From Siphonodentalium dalli (taxonomy: Eukaryota; Mollusca; Scaphopoda; Gadilida; Siphonodentaliidae), in NCBI GenBank assembly GCA_032622095.1, contig CP136064.1:248715827-248779826 (forward strand): 64,000 nucleotides of DNA. Reading direction: 5' to 3'. The notes below the pieces were generated by a model. The model saw only the letters and a program-made list of their open reading frames with translations, was not told where the DNA came from and did no database searches. Shown here one piece after another: positions 10,649 through 22,336 of the stretch (position 1 is its first letter; every line of letters starts with the position of its first letter). The position numbers were made by a program, and so were the translations under genes.

Positions 10649-10777
10649 ACTTATTATCTAAAAATTTCCAATGGGATGACAACTCATCAATGATGCTTTA
10701 GTACAGAAAGGGTTGACTCACTAAAATAAGTAGATACTATGTATTTTAATCTCACAACTGACAATGAATAATTGCAG

Positions 10778-11008
10778 GAATCATTATTACGGATGGTGTG
10801 TCGAACATAGAAGCTTTCCAGACGATACCTGAAGCTGACGAAGCGCGTAATGAAGGAATCCACGTTTATGCTGTTGGTATCGGGTTGTCGGACACGAGGG
10901 AGTTGGATTCGATCGCCAACAAACCGATCGAAGATAACAGGTTCATCGCAAAGGACTTCTCGGACCTAGCATTGCTAGATAGACAGATTTACAAATCCCT
11001 ATGCCCAG
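10778..11008 (+). CDS. VWA2 exon b: C-terminal part of VWA domain
   Basis: The acceptor GAATAATTGCAG precedes 231 nt ending TGCCCAG|gtaagt, phase 1 at both sides. It continues VWA2 with GIIITDGVSN (Asp is the third MIDAS ligand), EADEARNEGIHVYAVGIGL and the closing YKSLCPG with the conserved C-terminal Cys. Joined to 7993-8325 it completes the domain without gap or overlap against VWA3-VWA8. Confidence 0.93.
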
Positions 11009-11201
11009 GTAAGTGTCCACATAATGATTTTAAATTATAAAGCTATATAGACTGGACTGAATTCATATAACCATTTGTATGCAGACGCAAGCGTAATATA
11101 ATGTACATTTTTTTGTCAGTATACTGCATTCTGAAAATTATTCCAAATATATGATTTTGTTGTAATAAATGCCAATCGAAACCGACGATTAACATTCTGT
11201 T

Positions 11202-11520
11202 CAGCCTGTTCTCCCAAAACTAAGCTCATATATAACCTATTTCAAAACACACGAAATAAGCCCATATTGGATTATTTGAATCTGAATTACGCTCTATATG
11301 AACCTAAATACGACACGATCAAAACAGTCGTATATGAGCTTATTTCAATTTAAAATAAGCTTCTGCAGGCACTATTTACTCTACTTTTTTCATAGCCACG
11401 CCTTACCAGATTAACGCTCTTTATAATGTGTTTTCACTGCGGCCCGCGCCATTCAATTAAATAATCAGTATAAGTCATATATGGGCTTATTTCAGAATCA
11501 AATAAGTTCAATATTAACCA
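11202..11520. mobile_element. Family-D MITE, right end decayed
   Basis: It starts CAGCCTGTTCTCCC and shares most of its length with 9984-10337 (AAGCTCATATATAACC.., CACTGCGGCCCGCGCCATTCAA..). The terminal repeat at the right is no longer recognisable. Confidence 0.65.
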
Positions 11521-11565
11521 AAATGAATATTTAGCAATTTATCAAATTTGTCTTCTCTTTTACAG

Positions 11566-11586
11566 CATTCCGACCACTACCAACAG
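11566..11586 (+). CDS. Linker microexon (21 nt) after VWA2
   Basis: The strong acceptor TCTTCTCTTTTACAG precedes 21 nt that end ACAG|gtgagt. In phase 1 it reads AFRPLPT plus a split codon and belongs to the Pro/Thr linker series between VWA domains. Confidence 0.75.
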
Positions 11587-12086
11587 GTGAGTGATGACGA
11601 GATAATTTATTTTCTGATACAATATTCACTTAACGCAATGAAGTGGATACCAGCCTAATGTTTGATTTTTATTGAGAAAAAGGTAGAGTTAGACGGTGCA
11701 ACGCCAATGTACCTCCAATTACATCGAGGGGAAGAGGAGGAATAGGAAGAGAGATATATATATATTTGGGGAGAGAGGATGGAGATTATCAATTTTCGTT
11801 GGTCTTTCGATTTCAATAAGCCGTTGTAAGCATCAACTTTTTTCCCACTCAATTATTCATTGATTTATATGTAAATCCAACATATTAACCAAACAGCAAC
11901 AATCTGAATAAAATAAAAAACATTCTTAGATTTCAATGAGCTGTTAAACGCATTAAAACGACTTACAACGATATATTTGCCACTCAATTATTATCAACAT
12001 TCTTTGATTTATATGTAAATAAAATGTATTAGTCAAATATAATGAACAGTTGAACACCTATCAATTTCATTTCGTTCTTATTTCAG

Positions 12087-12101
12087 AGCCGCCAAAGACA
12101 G
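12087..12101 (+). CDS. Linker microexon (15 nt) before VWA3
   Basis: The acceptor CTTATTTCAG precedes AGCCGCCAAAGACAG and donor gtaaaa. In phase 1 it adds EPPKT plus a split Gly codon. The same 15-nt size, PP-E/K-T sequence and gtaaaa donor recur at 20041 and 26844, and in shorter form at 33436, which makes a real linker exon likely despite the tiny size. Confidence 0.75.
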
Positions 12102-14554
12102 GTAAAATAGCACAATTTTATACAATTCTAGACCACGATTTCACCATGCATGAGAATTTACTCTCAGAAAAATATCTGGAACCTATTTGCTTCCGAGTAT
12201 GTCTATGTTTGTAAATACAATCACGATTCCGGAAATGGGAATCTGATCCAAATGCTAAACTTTTTTAAATGGAAGTAAAGCTACAGATGTAATATTTGAA
12301 ACTTGATTATATATATTTATGGCCAATAACACCGTGGATTACAATATGATGGGAAATAGTTCGTCAATATATGACAATATCGTGGGTAAAAGTAGCAAAC
12401 ATATTTTTAATAGACCCACAAATAGAGAACGAGCTATATAGTAATCATAGCAAATTCGGAATAAATTGCGTTGTGGTTTGGAGTCCAAGTTCGGTCTGTT
12501 GTTTAACTATTGGGTTCCACATATTTAACTGAGTGATATGTAGCTATTGTAATGCAGTGGGTACACCGATGCACATGCTATAGCAACCACTATGTGACAT
12601 GATGTTTGTTCTCACGGCAAAAACAAATGCACCAATTAAGTTGCCAATCGCGCGTGCGTGTAAAAAGTTAAAAACAACAAGCGCAACTCCGTTGCTGTGA
12701 TACCTATATATATGGCTTTTGAACGTGGACATTTGTATTTCGTTGTTCTGTCTTATTGTGCATATATATATATATGTTTACACTGTACTTGATTGAGGGA
12801 TATAATGTTCACTGCTGATTTAAATCTTAGCGCCTGTGTGGTTTTGGCGCATTTCTGAGATCAATATATGTTCATAAAACATGTGTTATACTCATAACTT
12901 GACTTCGCGTGGTCTCGGCGCAGTCGCCTAAAGTAGTGACATCCGTGGATAATCCAAATTCATATATAAATCAACATTAAATGGTATGTCCTGTTAATGT
13001 TTCCTTACCAGTTAAATAGAATGTTCAGATCGTTTATACATAATAAGGTGAATGTGAATAATGTTTCTACCAAACAAACTTTACTGCATTAAGATATGAA
13101 TTATACAAAACATTGTAATGTCGACACCCGAATGTTCTGAAACGCTGTTTCAAGTGGTGCATAAATATATGCATGCCATAATTTGAATTGACACTATAAG
13201 ACCATTTAAGTACATATGTTATAAGTGAGTGATATTTAATTGTTTGTGTGCTGTGGCATATTTCCCCACATCATTTAGTTGTATCCGCTCTTTTCTAATG
13301 TCTAAATTCATTCTGAAGCAGACAAAATTTAAATTGACTCGTCTTTTGTAGGCCAATCGTCATGCAATCGAAGCAGTCATCATTTAGGTTGGATCATTTT
13401 GCCACAGTTAGCGCAATCGTAGTAGTCTATTGGACTTTGCTATAGAATGTTCATATATCACTAGTATTGATATAGCAAGAGACTACGCTAATATATAATT
13501 CCATTTTAATAATGTTAGTATATATAACGCCATTTTAACATCGATCACTATTATGATTGTAGTAATTATTTTACTAGGCACAATTATCTGATCAAAATCA
13601 CCGTGTATGTGATTGTCCTTTTAATCTTGAGCCTGAGTCTTTTGCATAGGAAGGCGAGTATAGATAGTAGGCTTGCTTCGACGTATTTCGTGAACTGTAA
13701 GCTATAATTGATCAAGCGCTTATGTCCATATATTTACCGCGCCAATTCGTATGACGATTTAGCTGCATGAGGTAGATAATATAGATTGCTTGAGATATAT
13801 AATAAAATATATATTTTATATTGTTTATATTAATCGTCATTAAGTTGTATTTACTCCTTCACAGCCACGCTTCTTGTGATCAACATATTTCCGTAACGGC
13901 GGTCATTCTTCTTAAATTATTAGAGACTTATAAATTGAATAGCGCAGAGTATGATGATCCCATATATAGTCACTACAAATGTTGCATTTTTTTCTGGTCT
14001 TTTTCGAAGTATATCTCCCATCTATTCGATATGCCAGGTGATAATGAATGTTATGTAAGCAGATATCACAAGAATACACAATGTGCACATAGTTTAAATA
14101 TGAAATTATATATTTAAATGCAAAATTCTATGAAAAATATCACTTGGTTCCAAAAAGATAATACTACTAGTTTTGAATGAGATGTGGGGAACACCGGTCT
14201 ACGTTGATACGCCAAATATGTTATGAATTTTACATGACAAAACCGGCAATGTCATACCCATGTTTGTCAGGTGGCAATAATTATTTGGTTATACTGCTTT
14301 GTAATTCTCAGAGTGAATTCCGTACCGATCAGTGTTTGGGAAGCAGCGACTATTCGCAAACTATGATATATAACGTTGTGAAGATGATTTCGTCGATTCA
14401 ATGTAAGACATTTATATTTTCTTATCACTCGTAAGATGAGTGGCTGTGAAAAGCGCGCACATATCACACCTTTATCTTTGGTTTTAGCATGACTTTCGGT
14501 TTCAGTTGTTCAACCCTGTTATCCCATATTATTATTCATATGCTCTTTGCATAG
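12102..14554. other. Intron before VWA3
   Basis: No exon is recognised. The part from about 13440 to 13900 (GACTTAGCTGCATG-like, TTTCACAGCCAC-like motifs) is homologous to introns at 20.6-20.96 kb and 27.4-27.7 kb and so marks the duplicated block. The rest is unremarkable AT-rich sequence. Confidence 0.5.
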
Positions 14555-15121
14555 GATGCGCACTGGCGAAAGTGGACATGATTATCGTTCTTGACTCTTC
14601 CACGAGTGTCACAGAAGCTAACTTTATCAAAATGAAGGAGTTCATTGTAAACTTCCTGACGCCAGCGGAGATTGACAACGGCAATGTGAGAGTTGGTTTG
14701 GTCATGTACAGCACACAGGTCCACATTGAATTCCATCTAAATGAATTCAGCAGCAAACAGGATTTATTTGCAAAGATCCTGGGCCTCCCATATAGGTATG
14801 GCAGCACCAATACGTATGGTGGTCTCAATGCCATGAGAGTGGAGATGTTCAAACCAAACAAAGGTGATAGGGCTGGTGTGCCAAACATTGCTATAGTTAT
14901 CACTGATGGTGTGTCGAACATTAATGCCTTCGAGACTGTTCCGGAAGCCGATAAGGCAAGGGATGACGATATCCACATTTACGCTATCGGTATTGGTCTG
15001 ATCGATACAACAGAAATTGACGGTATTGCGAACAAGCCAACAGAAGACAACAGATTCAATGTAGACGATTTCGCTGCTTTAGAGGGACTTGATAAGAAAA
15101 TTTTCTCTTCCATCTGCCCAG
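14555..15121 (+). CDS. VWA3 exon: complete VWA domain
   Basis: This 567-nt exon has acceptor TTTGCATAG and donor CCCAG|gtattt and is phase 1 to 1. The domain starts G-CALAKVDMIIVL. MIDAS ligands are all present: DSSTS at 14-18, Thr in GSTNT (83-87), and Asp of ITDG (118). Cys2 and Cys188 (SSICPG) probably bridge the domain ends. The fold resembles matrilin/collagen-type VWA domains, which bind matrix ligands through a divalent cation; the partner is unknown. It is nearly identical in DNA to VWA4 and VWA5. The frame continues 43 codons past the donor into intron, and that extension is not counted as coding. Confidence 0.95.
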
Positions 15122-15491
15122 GTATTTATGGTGTCAGAAGGAATAGCGTTCATGTCACTAATATGCACCAATTTCAATATATATGTGCACCTGTTATTAA
15201 CCTACATGATAGCACCCCACCAGGAGATGAAAACCACCATCCAAGAGAATAATGTTAAACACTTAAACTTGTCCCACCTAACATTGTATATGTACGTGTA
15301 GACTAATGCTCGCTTTATATTTTCTCCACTTTGAACTTTACCTTTTCTCTTTACTCTACCTTTTCTCATCATGCTACTTACATTCCAATTCAATTGTCCG
15401 GCAATTAAAACACGTTTTGTACGCGTTTTAGAGTTGTTCTTCAAATCAGGTTTATTGCGTCTGCAGAAGTTTTCCTCGTCATCAAATTTTT

Positions 15492-15845
15492 CAACTTGTT
15501 CTCCCGAAAACCAGCACATCTGTTAGTAATAGAACATGTTTTAGGTATCTAATCTGCTTAGAATCGCTTATTTTGAGTCGACAATGTGCTGAAAATGAGA
15601 ACATTTTAGTCACACAATCGACTCATAATGAAGCGATTCTAAGCAGATTATGTGCGGACAATGACACAATAAGCCATCTCACGACTTTTCATGTGTACAC
15701 TATTTAATATGTGTTTTCACTGTGACCCGCGCCATAAAACAAAATAACGGATAAGAGTCCATTATCTGCTTATTTCAGAATCAAATAATCACATGTGTAT
15801 GCACATCTAAGTCGATTATGTTCGTATTTCCGCGAGGTTATGTGG
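15492..15845. mobile_element. Family-D MITE
   Basis: The left end is CAACTTGTTCTCCCG and the right end CCGCGAGGTTATGTGG. The interior has the paired AATCGCTT..GAGTCGA / TCGACTCATAATGAAGCGATT inverted repeat typical of the family, plus the GACCCGCGCCATAAAAC segment. Confidence 0.75.
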
Positions 15846-17659
15846 GATTTTCCTATGTGGAGATATGGCGTTTGTTTGCTATATCCTCAAACAACTGACT
15901 TTGACATTCTTGAAGTGTTCAACCGACACAAACTTTCATCCTCACATGATATTAAGTTATCAATAACTTTTTCATAAGTTCGCTATGTACAAATTCTGCA
16001 TTTTCATAAACATGTTTAAGAAGAAATGGGATAGAGAAGGATTAGGTCGGGTATGATGAAAAATCCTGACTTACTGTGCCACATAACCTCCCCATATACA
16101 ATTAAGCCTATCTATGTTACAGTTAAAACGAATAATCAGTTATTGTACATATTAACTAAACATGTTCAGTTATAATCTATACTTCATGATTTCATCAGCT
16201 ATTATAGGCATAATGCATGAAATAGCCAGTTAGTATTTATAATAACTGAAATTTTGATCAATATGCTAACTGAAATTTACATTTGAGAAGGACAACTTTA
16301 ACACATTTTATGATTCTATTTCCGTATTATAAATGTCAAATCCAGGTGCATTTTCCCAGTGATATTTCTGCCTGTCACTGTCCTTCAGATGTGTAATAGT
16401 AATGACTATCAATGGTTCCAGTTGGTTGTCAGACATGTACAATAAATGAACATTCCAGGCATTATAATTATACAAACTAAATTAAGTAGTTATACATAAT
16501 AAATTAACTGTTCAGTTATTCTACATTATAACTGATTGTTATACATAATAACGGTTTACATGTTTTACCTGTAACATATATACATTATCTTTGCCGCTCT
16601 CTTGACATCATTTTTGTGCACAATCTCCCTTCTCTTGTTCGCCCAATCATACCTTGCAACTATTGCAGATTAACTCAAAACAATACTGTATTTGGTAACT
16701 TTGGACTGAATCTGACATATATTTGTATATATATTTATTTATGAAACATTTGCGCTGGCGAATTCTTTTTTCAGTTGCACAAGGACTTGCAAATCAATTA
16801 GCTAGAAATTGAAATTCTTCCTAAAAGCTACCGCATTGGTCATACTATTAAAACATAGATACTTGTACCGGTCACATTGTCCGTGTTTATCTGATTTCAA
16901 GACACTAACTATCATTGCCGTTATGTTCTTAGTGGATCTCTTGGGGAAATCTAAGAACGAACATGTTTGTTAAAAGTTTAATTTCTTGGAGTGAAAGCAA
17001 TGCAACCGAAATTAACAATAACAGGTTATTATATAAACTGACAACATAACCAATAATGTTGTGGTTCACATGATACATCATACACTCGGCATAGCAAGTA
17101 GTGTTGTTAAACTCAATATCTTGTATATAATATGCAGTAATCAGTAGAATATTTGGGATTTAAATTGACATTTCCTTGCTGTTTCAGACTCTTTTCTTCA
17201 TGTTTCCAGTTATAAGGGCAAACATCCAAATGTATCGTATGTTTGATTCCACATTCTCAGGACATATAAGATTCAGATTCTTTATTCACATAAGTGTCGC
17301 TGGTACTATTTTACCAGATATTCCAGTTATAAGAGTAAATCCAAAGAGTCAAAATAGTGTGCGGTAAATCGCACACACGATTGACTAAATTAGGAATCTT
17401 CCATGATTTGATAGTCATTCAATATTTCGGAAATAGGTAGGTGTGGACCTTGTAATTTTCTGGTTAGCAGCAAGGTGTATATTTTCCAAATTTCAACCTC
17501 GAGTTGAAACGGCAAGATATAAATAAATTTTTAATTAGTGTTTTTGCAATACCCACAGTTCACTCAAAATACTACGTGAATATACGACGAATTTGGACAT
17601 GATCTAAGTACTTATGTCCGATTGTTATGATACCTAACCTCTAATTACTTTAACTATCA

Positions 17660-17918
17660 TTAACCCTTTCTATACTGAATGGATTATCCCACTCAGTTAT
17701 AAAATATTCATTGGAATGATCTCTTATTCATTTGGAGGGGTGTTAAGATATTACAAGTAGATGAAGAACAGATAATACGTGAACAGAATGATTCATATTC
17801 ATTGATGGGAAATGTTCAGATAATAAATTGAACAAACAATGGTCGTTTGTTGAACTTATTATCTGAATATATTCTACGGGAACTACTCGGCGATGAGTAT
17901 TTGGTATAGAAAGGGTTA
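17660..17918. mobile_element. Family-C TTAA MITE
   Basis: TTAACCCTTTCTATACTGAATGGA at the left and GGTATAGAAAGGGTTA at the right. A central inverted repeat around GTTCAGATAATAAATTG / AACTTATTATCTGAA is present. The right TTAA has decayed to TTAT. Confidence 0.8.
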
Positions 17919-18225
17919 TTGTACTGAACTAGTTTTCGATCTTTGACAATACAAATTTAACAGCTAATATTATTGCTTTATTTAACATATCTTATTAACG
18001 AGAGAAGTGTTCTCTTAACTCTTATTATTTTTCACGTTATGCACGATATCGCATATATTGACCATAATATTACGATATAGAGATGTGATATTATGATTTA
18101 GTCAGTGGCTGAACCTTGGATTGACTTGCACAATACATTGCCAAATAGATAATATGTTACAAGAGATTCTGATCATATATATATGTCTTGTTGTTATTTC
18201 AACGTTATTTCAAACGTGTCTCTTC

Positions 18226-18615
18226 TTAACCCTTTACCCAACAGAAGGGCCCTGTGCCAATGCATTCTCTTATATATGCGAGTCGACCATAGGTCGCCTC
18301 GCATATATAAGAGAATACATTGGCTTAACACATTAAAAATTATTAAATTGTTAAAGAAAATGGTAAAAAGTGTTAAAAAAAGATTTTTTTTAGGCCAATG
18401 CATTCTCTTATATATGCGAGGCGACCTATGGTCGACTCGCATATATAAGAGAATGCATTGGCACAGGGCATAACTATAACCATCACAATGTGGTCAATGA
18501 GCCGGTTCCAATGATATCCATATTTGTATGGTTTTATTGAGACAGACCCAAGATAATTTAGGCTGTTGCAGCTTTATTTGGCCGGTTTTGGCCGGTTTGT
18601 TGGGTAAAGGGTTAA
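18226..18615. mobile_element. Family-B TTAA element carrying the palindrome pair
   Basis: The outer ends are TTAACCCTTTACCCAACA and its reverse complement TGTTGGGTAAAGGGTTAA, a TTAA-flanked CCC end like piggyBac MITEs. Inside lie two 67-bp palindromes, 18257-18323 and 18395-18461, in inverted orientation around a short AT-rich spacer. About 150 bp of unique right-hand sequence follows (CACAATGTGGTCAATGAGCC..). There is no transposase. Confidence 0.85.
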
Positions 18616-19136
18616 TGTTATTGGCAAGACCGTCCAAATTATAAAATAAGACAATTTCGTCTAAGGCAGATATACACTCATGAACATTACTATCTTATAT
18701 TTATTATATCGGAAAGGAGTAAGTTATCAACCTGTTACTGAAACTTAATTTTACAAAGAACAATTCACAAATTTACAATTAAACATTTTCAGCTCAGGAT
18801 CAACGGCAACTCAATGGTTTATTCTTTCTTAAGTGAAGAAAGTGAATACCAACGTATTAATACAAATATCGGAATCTTTACGGGAAGTAGCATTCTCGAT
18901 AACGAATGCTTTAATAACATCTGCACACAATATAGATGGAAGTTATAAATCAAAATTAAGAATAATAACTATATAAAATTGGACACCTTTGATACATTGA
19001 GAAAGTAAGACACGCCCTTATTATACAGTGTTCTTTGTGAGAATATACATATGTTGACTTTTTGTGAAATATAACTGAACTAAAGTGCATGTTTAGATAA
19101 TTGTGTTCATTTGAGATAATATTCGTCCTAGTAATG

Positions 19137-19387
19137 TTAACCCTTTCTATACTAAATGGATTATCTCACTCAGTTATAAAAGTATACATTGGAATTGTAC
19201 ATTATTAATCTGTATGGGACCTCAGGACGACATTTATGACGAAAAAATAATACAGCAGAAGAATTCATAATCTTCGGTGTGAAATGTTCAGGAAAGTTCA
19301 ACACACGACCTATGGTCATTTGTTGAACTTATTATCCGAACATTTTCTATTGTTTTCGTCAATGAATATTTAGTAAAGAAAGGGTTA
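19137..19387. mobile_element. Family-C TTAA MITE
   Basis: TTAACCCTTTCTATACTAAATGGA at the left and TAGTAAAGAAAGGGTTA at the right, about 250 bp, with the family's central GTTCAACA..TTGAACTTATTATC inverted repeat. Confidence 0.8.
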
Positions 19388-19562
19388 GACAGATTATACT
19401 AAGATGGTGCATACATTTAATTAAATTGAATAACTTGCTATGGCCCAATTCCTTATCGATATGACTTTGAAACAACAGTCTTTCTCATTGGGTGATCACT
19501 GGGCTTCTTGTTGCTTAATTATGAATCAAAAGATTAAAATTTGTTCTCCATTTTCTTTACAG

Positions 19563-19586
19563 TGGCAACTCTACCACCACCAACCC
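19563..19586 (+). CDS. Linker microexon (24 nt) after VWA3
   Basis: The acceptor TTTTCTTTACAG precedes 24 nt ending ACCC|gtaagt. In phase 1 it reads VATLPPPT plus a split Pro codon. Matching exons are at 25801 (EATPPPPT) and 32944 (VATTPRPT) with the same length and donor. This conservation across the duplicated blocks is the best evidence that the microexon is real. Confidence 0.85.
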
Positions 19587-20040
19587 GTAAGTATTATTGT
19601 TTGTTATCGCTCAGATGTATCAAGTTATTTAAAGAGCTCATCATTGAGCCCAAAGAATTCATTGTATGTTGGGTTAACAAAAGTCGAGATTAAGGATGTC
19701 AGGGTGGGTCACCGAGGAGGATGGTTCTCCTGCAAAAACTGTATGATGAAATGAGAAGATATTTGGACCTAACAGCTATTGCCAATGTGGGTATATCATG
19801 ATGGTGATTCGCGTACCTACTTAAATGGGACAAAAATTAGAAAAGGCATACTTGGTTTTGGATATGTGCTTTGATTGTAAAACTATCTCCTGTGGACGGG
19901 TAAGCTCATGGTCGCCATGTCTTTTTATGATAATTCAGAGGGCTCACATTGCAAGGAATGATACAGCTTGTGTAATTTTATACCAGTATCAGCGCAATGC
20001 AGCCAGCCTTTCAATTATTGTATTTTTTTTTTATTTACAG

Positions 20041-20055
20041 CGCCTCCAGAGACAG
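20041..20055 (+). CDS. Linker microexon (15 nt) before VWA4
   Basis: The acceptor TTTTTATTTACAG precedes CGCCTCCAGAGACAG and donor gtaaaa. Joined to the preceding exon it completes PPPET and splits a Gly codon with VWA4. Homologous exons are at 12087, 26844 and 33436. Confidence 0.82.
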
Positions 20056-21769
20056 GTAAAATTTTAAATATTATTATCACTTTTATTTATCACAAGTTAT
20101 AAATTTCAATGATAGGTGAGGTTATTTTTCCACACAACTCGCTTTCCTTTAGATATATCACATGTGTATTTTAGTTCACCACACCTTCAATGTTGTACGT
20201 TTTAAATTTAAACACTGACAATACACTCTGTAATTGGTGTACATTGTATATGTTTTCACGCCAGCTTCACCAGAACACGAAACGCGATAGTAATGGTTCA
20301 GAACTATTGCACAAGGAGCTAATATCATTAAATACATAAATCGTCATAAGTTGAATCAGAGGATGTACTTTCAATAACCAGTGAGCTATTTGCGACAATT
20401 CTCTCGGATTTGAATTCATCAAATGTACTCTGACCTTTTCCATATTTAAATAAAACTAAATGTCGCGTCCAACATGACAACCATAATATGAGTTCGATAA
20501 AGAAACTCGACGACTGTTGCCAATATGTATCGAAAAGTGGACATTTTGTCGACTACTTTTGGTGAATTCAGACACACTTCACTTACATACAATAATTAGT
20601 TAACACTTCATTTAGATAGTTCCGATAATCCCTTTGAATATCATTCTTTATTGATAACAATAGTCTTACAGTTGATATTATCAACTTGATAACGTCTATC
20701 GACTGAATGACTATTGTTCTATAAGTAGTATTCTAGCAAATAGTATGCAAGTAGATAGCTGGCTTGATGAGTTGTATTTTGTGAATAGTAGTGGGTTCGC
20801 TGGATTGATCTAGCGTGTATATATTATCCTAGTCGATTCACAAAATGACTTAGTTGCATGGAGTAGTATTTATTCTAGAATGCTTGAGATACTCGCTTTC
20901 TTCTTGATCGACTTAAAGTACGTATAGCTCTTTCACAGCCACTTGTTGCATGGTCTTTAATTCTAAATCAATTCAGCCACGATCCTCCTTCGGCATAACC
21001 AAATTTTCTACTACGAGTGACTTGTCTAAGACACTGTATTTTGTTTAGGAAGTAGACATTTGGCTCTGAGTATGGGTCGTAATCCTTAATGTCACCGGAA
21101 AATCACACCCCGGGATGTAACTGAAAATTTGCCCAGCCACACAAATCAGGCTACATTACCTTTGCATGGAACTCATATCGGCCCCTATCGCGAAAGAAAT
21201 CAGTTTCGTCATAGCTGGCCGACTTACGTTGGCCTAATTGCGCCACGACCCTAACCAACGGGCATGCTAATGTAGATGGTAGATGTTCCAGAGTTCAATG
21301 ATACAATGATTTTCGCATAGCAAGTTTTAAATGTATACAAACATCAGATTGTTGAGGTATCGCTAAAGAAATTTGATACACAAACATGCTTTCTATTATA
21401 TATATCATGTCTATTTCTCAATATTGTGAAAAACGATTGATCTTAATGATTAAGCCACCGGGCACAGTGGTCATCCATTAGCTTAAAACATCCGCGATAT
21501 AACAATATTGTTTAGAGCCACGTTTCTTTAAAAATTGTTACACAATTACAATACACAATTCCAAACTGGCCTGTGACGTGTTTGGGTTCAAACTAAGATG
21601 AAGTACAACGTTTTCCATTTTGCAATGCCGATCATGTGAGTGGCTGTATTGAGAAGAATGTTCATTACGTGTCACACCATTATCATCACCACTTAAAATT
21701 TAGTTTTGGCTTGGATTTCCATTGTTCAAACCTATATCCATATTTAGTATTCACATGCTCTTTGCATAG
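20056..21769. other. Intron before VWA4
   Basis: It is homologous in part to the introns before VWA3 and VWA5 (20640-20960 and the last ~200 bp with TTCACATGCTCTTTGCATAG). No exon or complete mobile element is recognised. Confidence 0.5.
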
Positions 21770-22336
21770 GCTGCGCACTGGCGAAAGTTGATATGATAGT
21801 CGTTCTCGACTCGTCCACGAGTGTCACAGAAGCTAACTTTGTCAAAATGAAGGAGTTCATTGTAAACTTCCTGGCGCCAGCGGAGATTGACAACGGCAAT
21901 GTGAGAGTTGGTTTGGTCATGTACAGCACACAGGTCCACATTGAGTTCCATCTGAATGAATTTACCAATAAAGCAGACATGTCCGCAAAGATCCTGGGTC
22001 TCCCGTATAGGTATGGCAGCACCAATACATATGGTGGTATCAATGCCATGAGAGTGAACATGTTCAAATCGGACAAAGGTGACAGGGCTGGTGTGCCAAA
22101 CATTGGTATAGTCATCACTGATGGTGTGTCGAACATTAACGCTTATGAGACTGTTCCGGAAGCCGATAAGGCAAGGGAAGAAGATATCCATATATATGCT
22201 ATCGGTATTGGTTTGACCGATACAACGGAAATTGATGGTATTGCAAACAAGCCAACAGAAGAAAACAGTTTCAATGTAGATGATTTCGCTGCCTTAGAAG
22301 GACTTGATAAGAAAATTTTCTCCTCTCTGTGTCCAG
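21770..22336 (+). CDS. VWA4 exon: complete VWA domain
   Basis: This 567-nt exon (acceptor CTTTGCATAG, donor TGTCCAG|gtattt) is phase 1 to 1. It has DSSTS at 14-18, GSTNT and VITDG, with Cys at position 2 and in SSLCPG. Differences from VWA3 are few: the FTNKADMSAKI stretch in place of FSSKQDLFAKI, SDKGDR, and EEDIHIYAIGIGL. The following intron starts with the same ~60 bp as those after VWA3 and VWA5, so the duplicated unit included intron sequence. Its REEDIHIYAIGIG coding stretch is identical at DNA level to part of VWA6. Confidence 0.95.

Larger units (their letters stand above)
8326..10777. other. Intron splitting VWA2 (2.45 kb)
   Basis: It contains a G-run and (ATATAC)-type microsatellite (about 8687-8815), a possible retroelement tail (about 9436-9570), a foldback (9677-9844), a family-D element (9984-10337) and a family-C TTAA element (10398-10648). 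The 108-codon open frame at 9630-9956 overlaps the foldback and has no recognisable domain. Confidence 0.6.
15122..19562. other. Intron after VWA3 (4.4 kb)
   Basis: It holds a family-D MITE (15492-15845), two family-C TTAA MITEs (17660-17918, 19137-19387) and a family-B element (18226-18615). No exon is recognised in the remaining AT-rich sequence. Confidence 0.6.

Noticed and set aside
15122-15252. C-terminal extension of VWA3 (and the similar frames after VWA4 and VWA5)
   Set aside because: It begins with a gtattt donor after the conserved CPG end, is similar between copies only because the intron was duplicated, and has no domain features.
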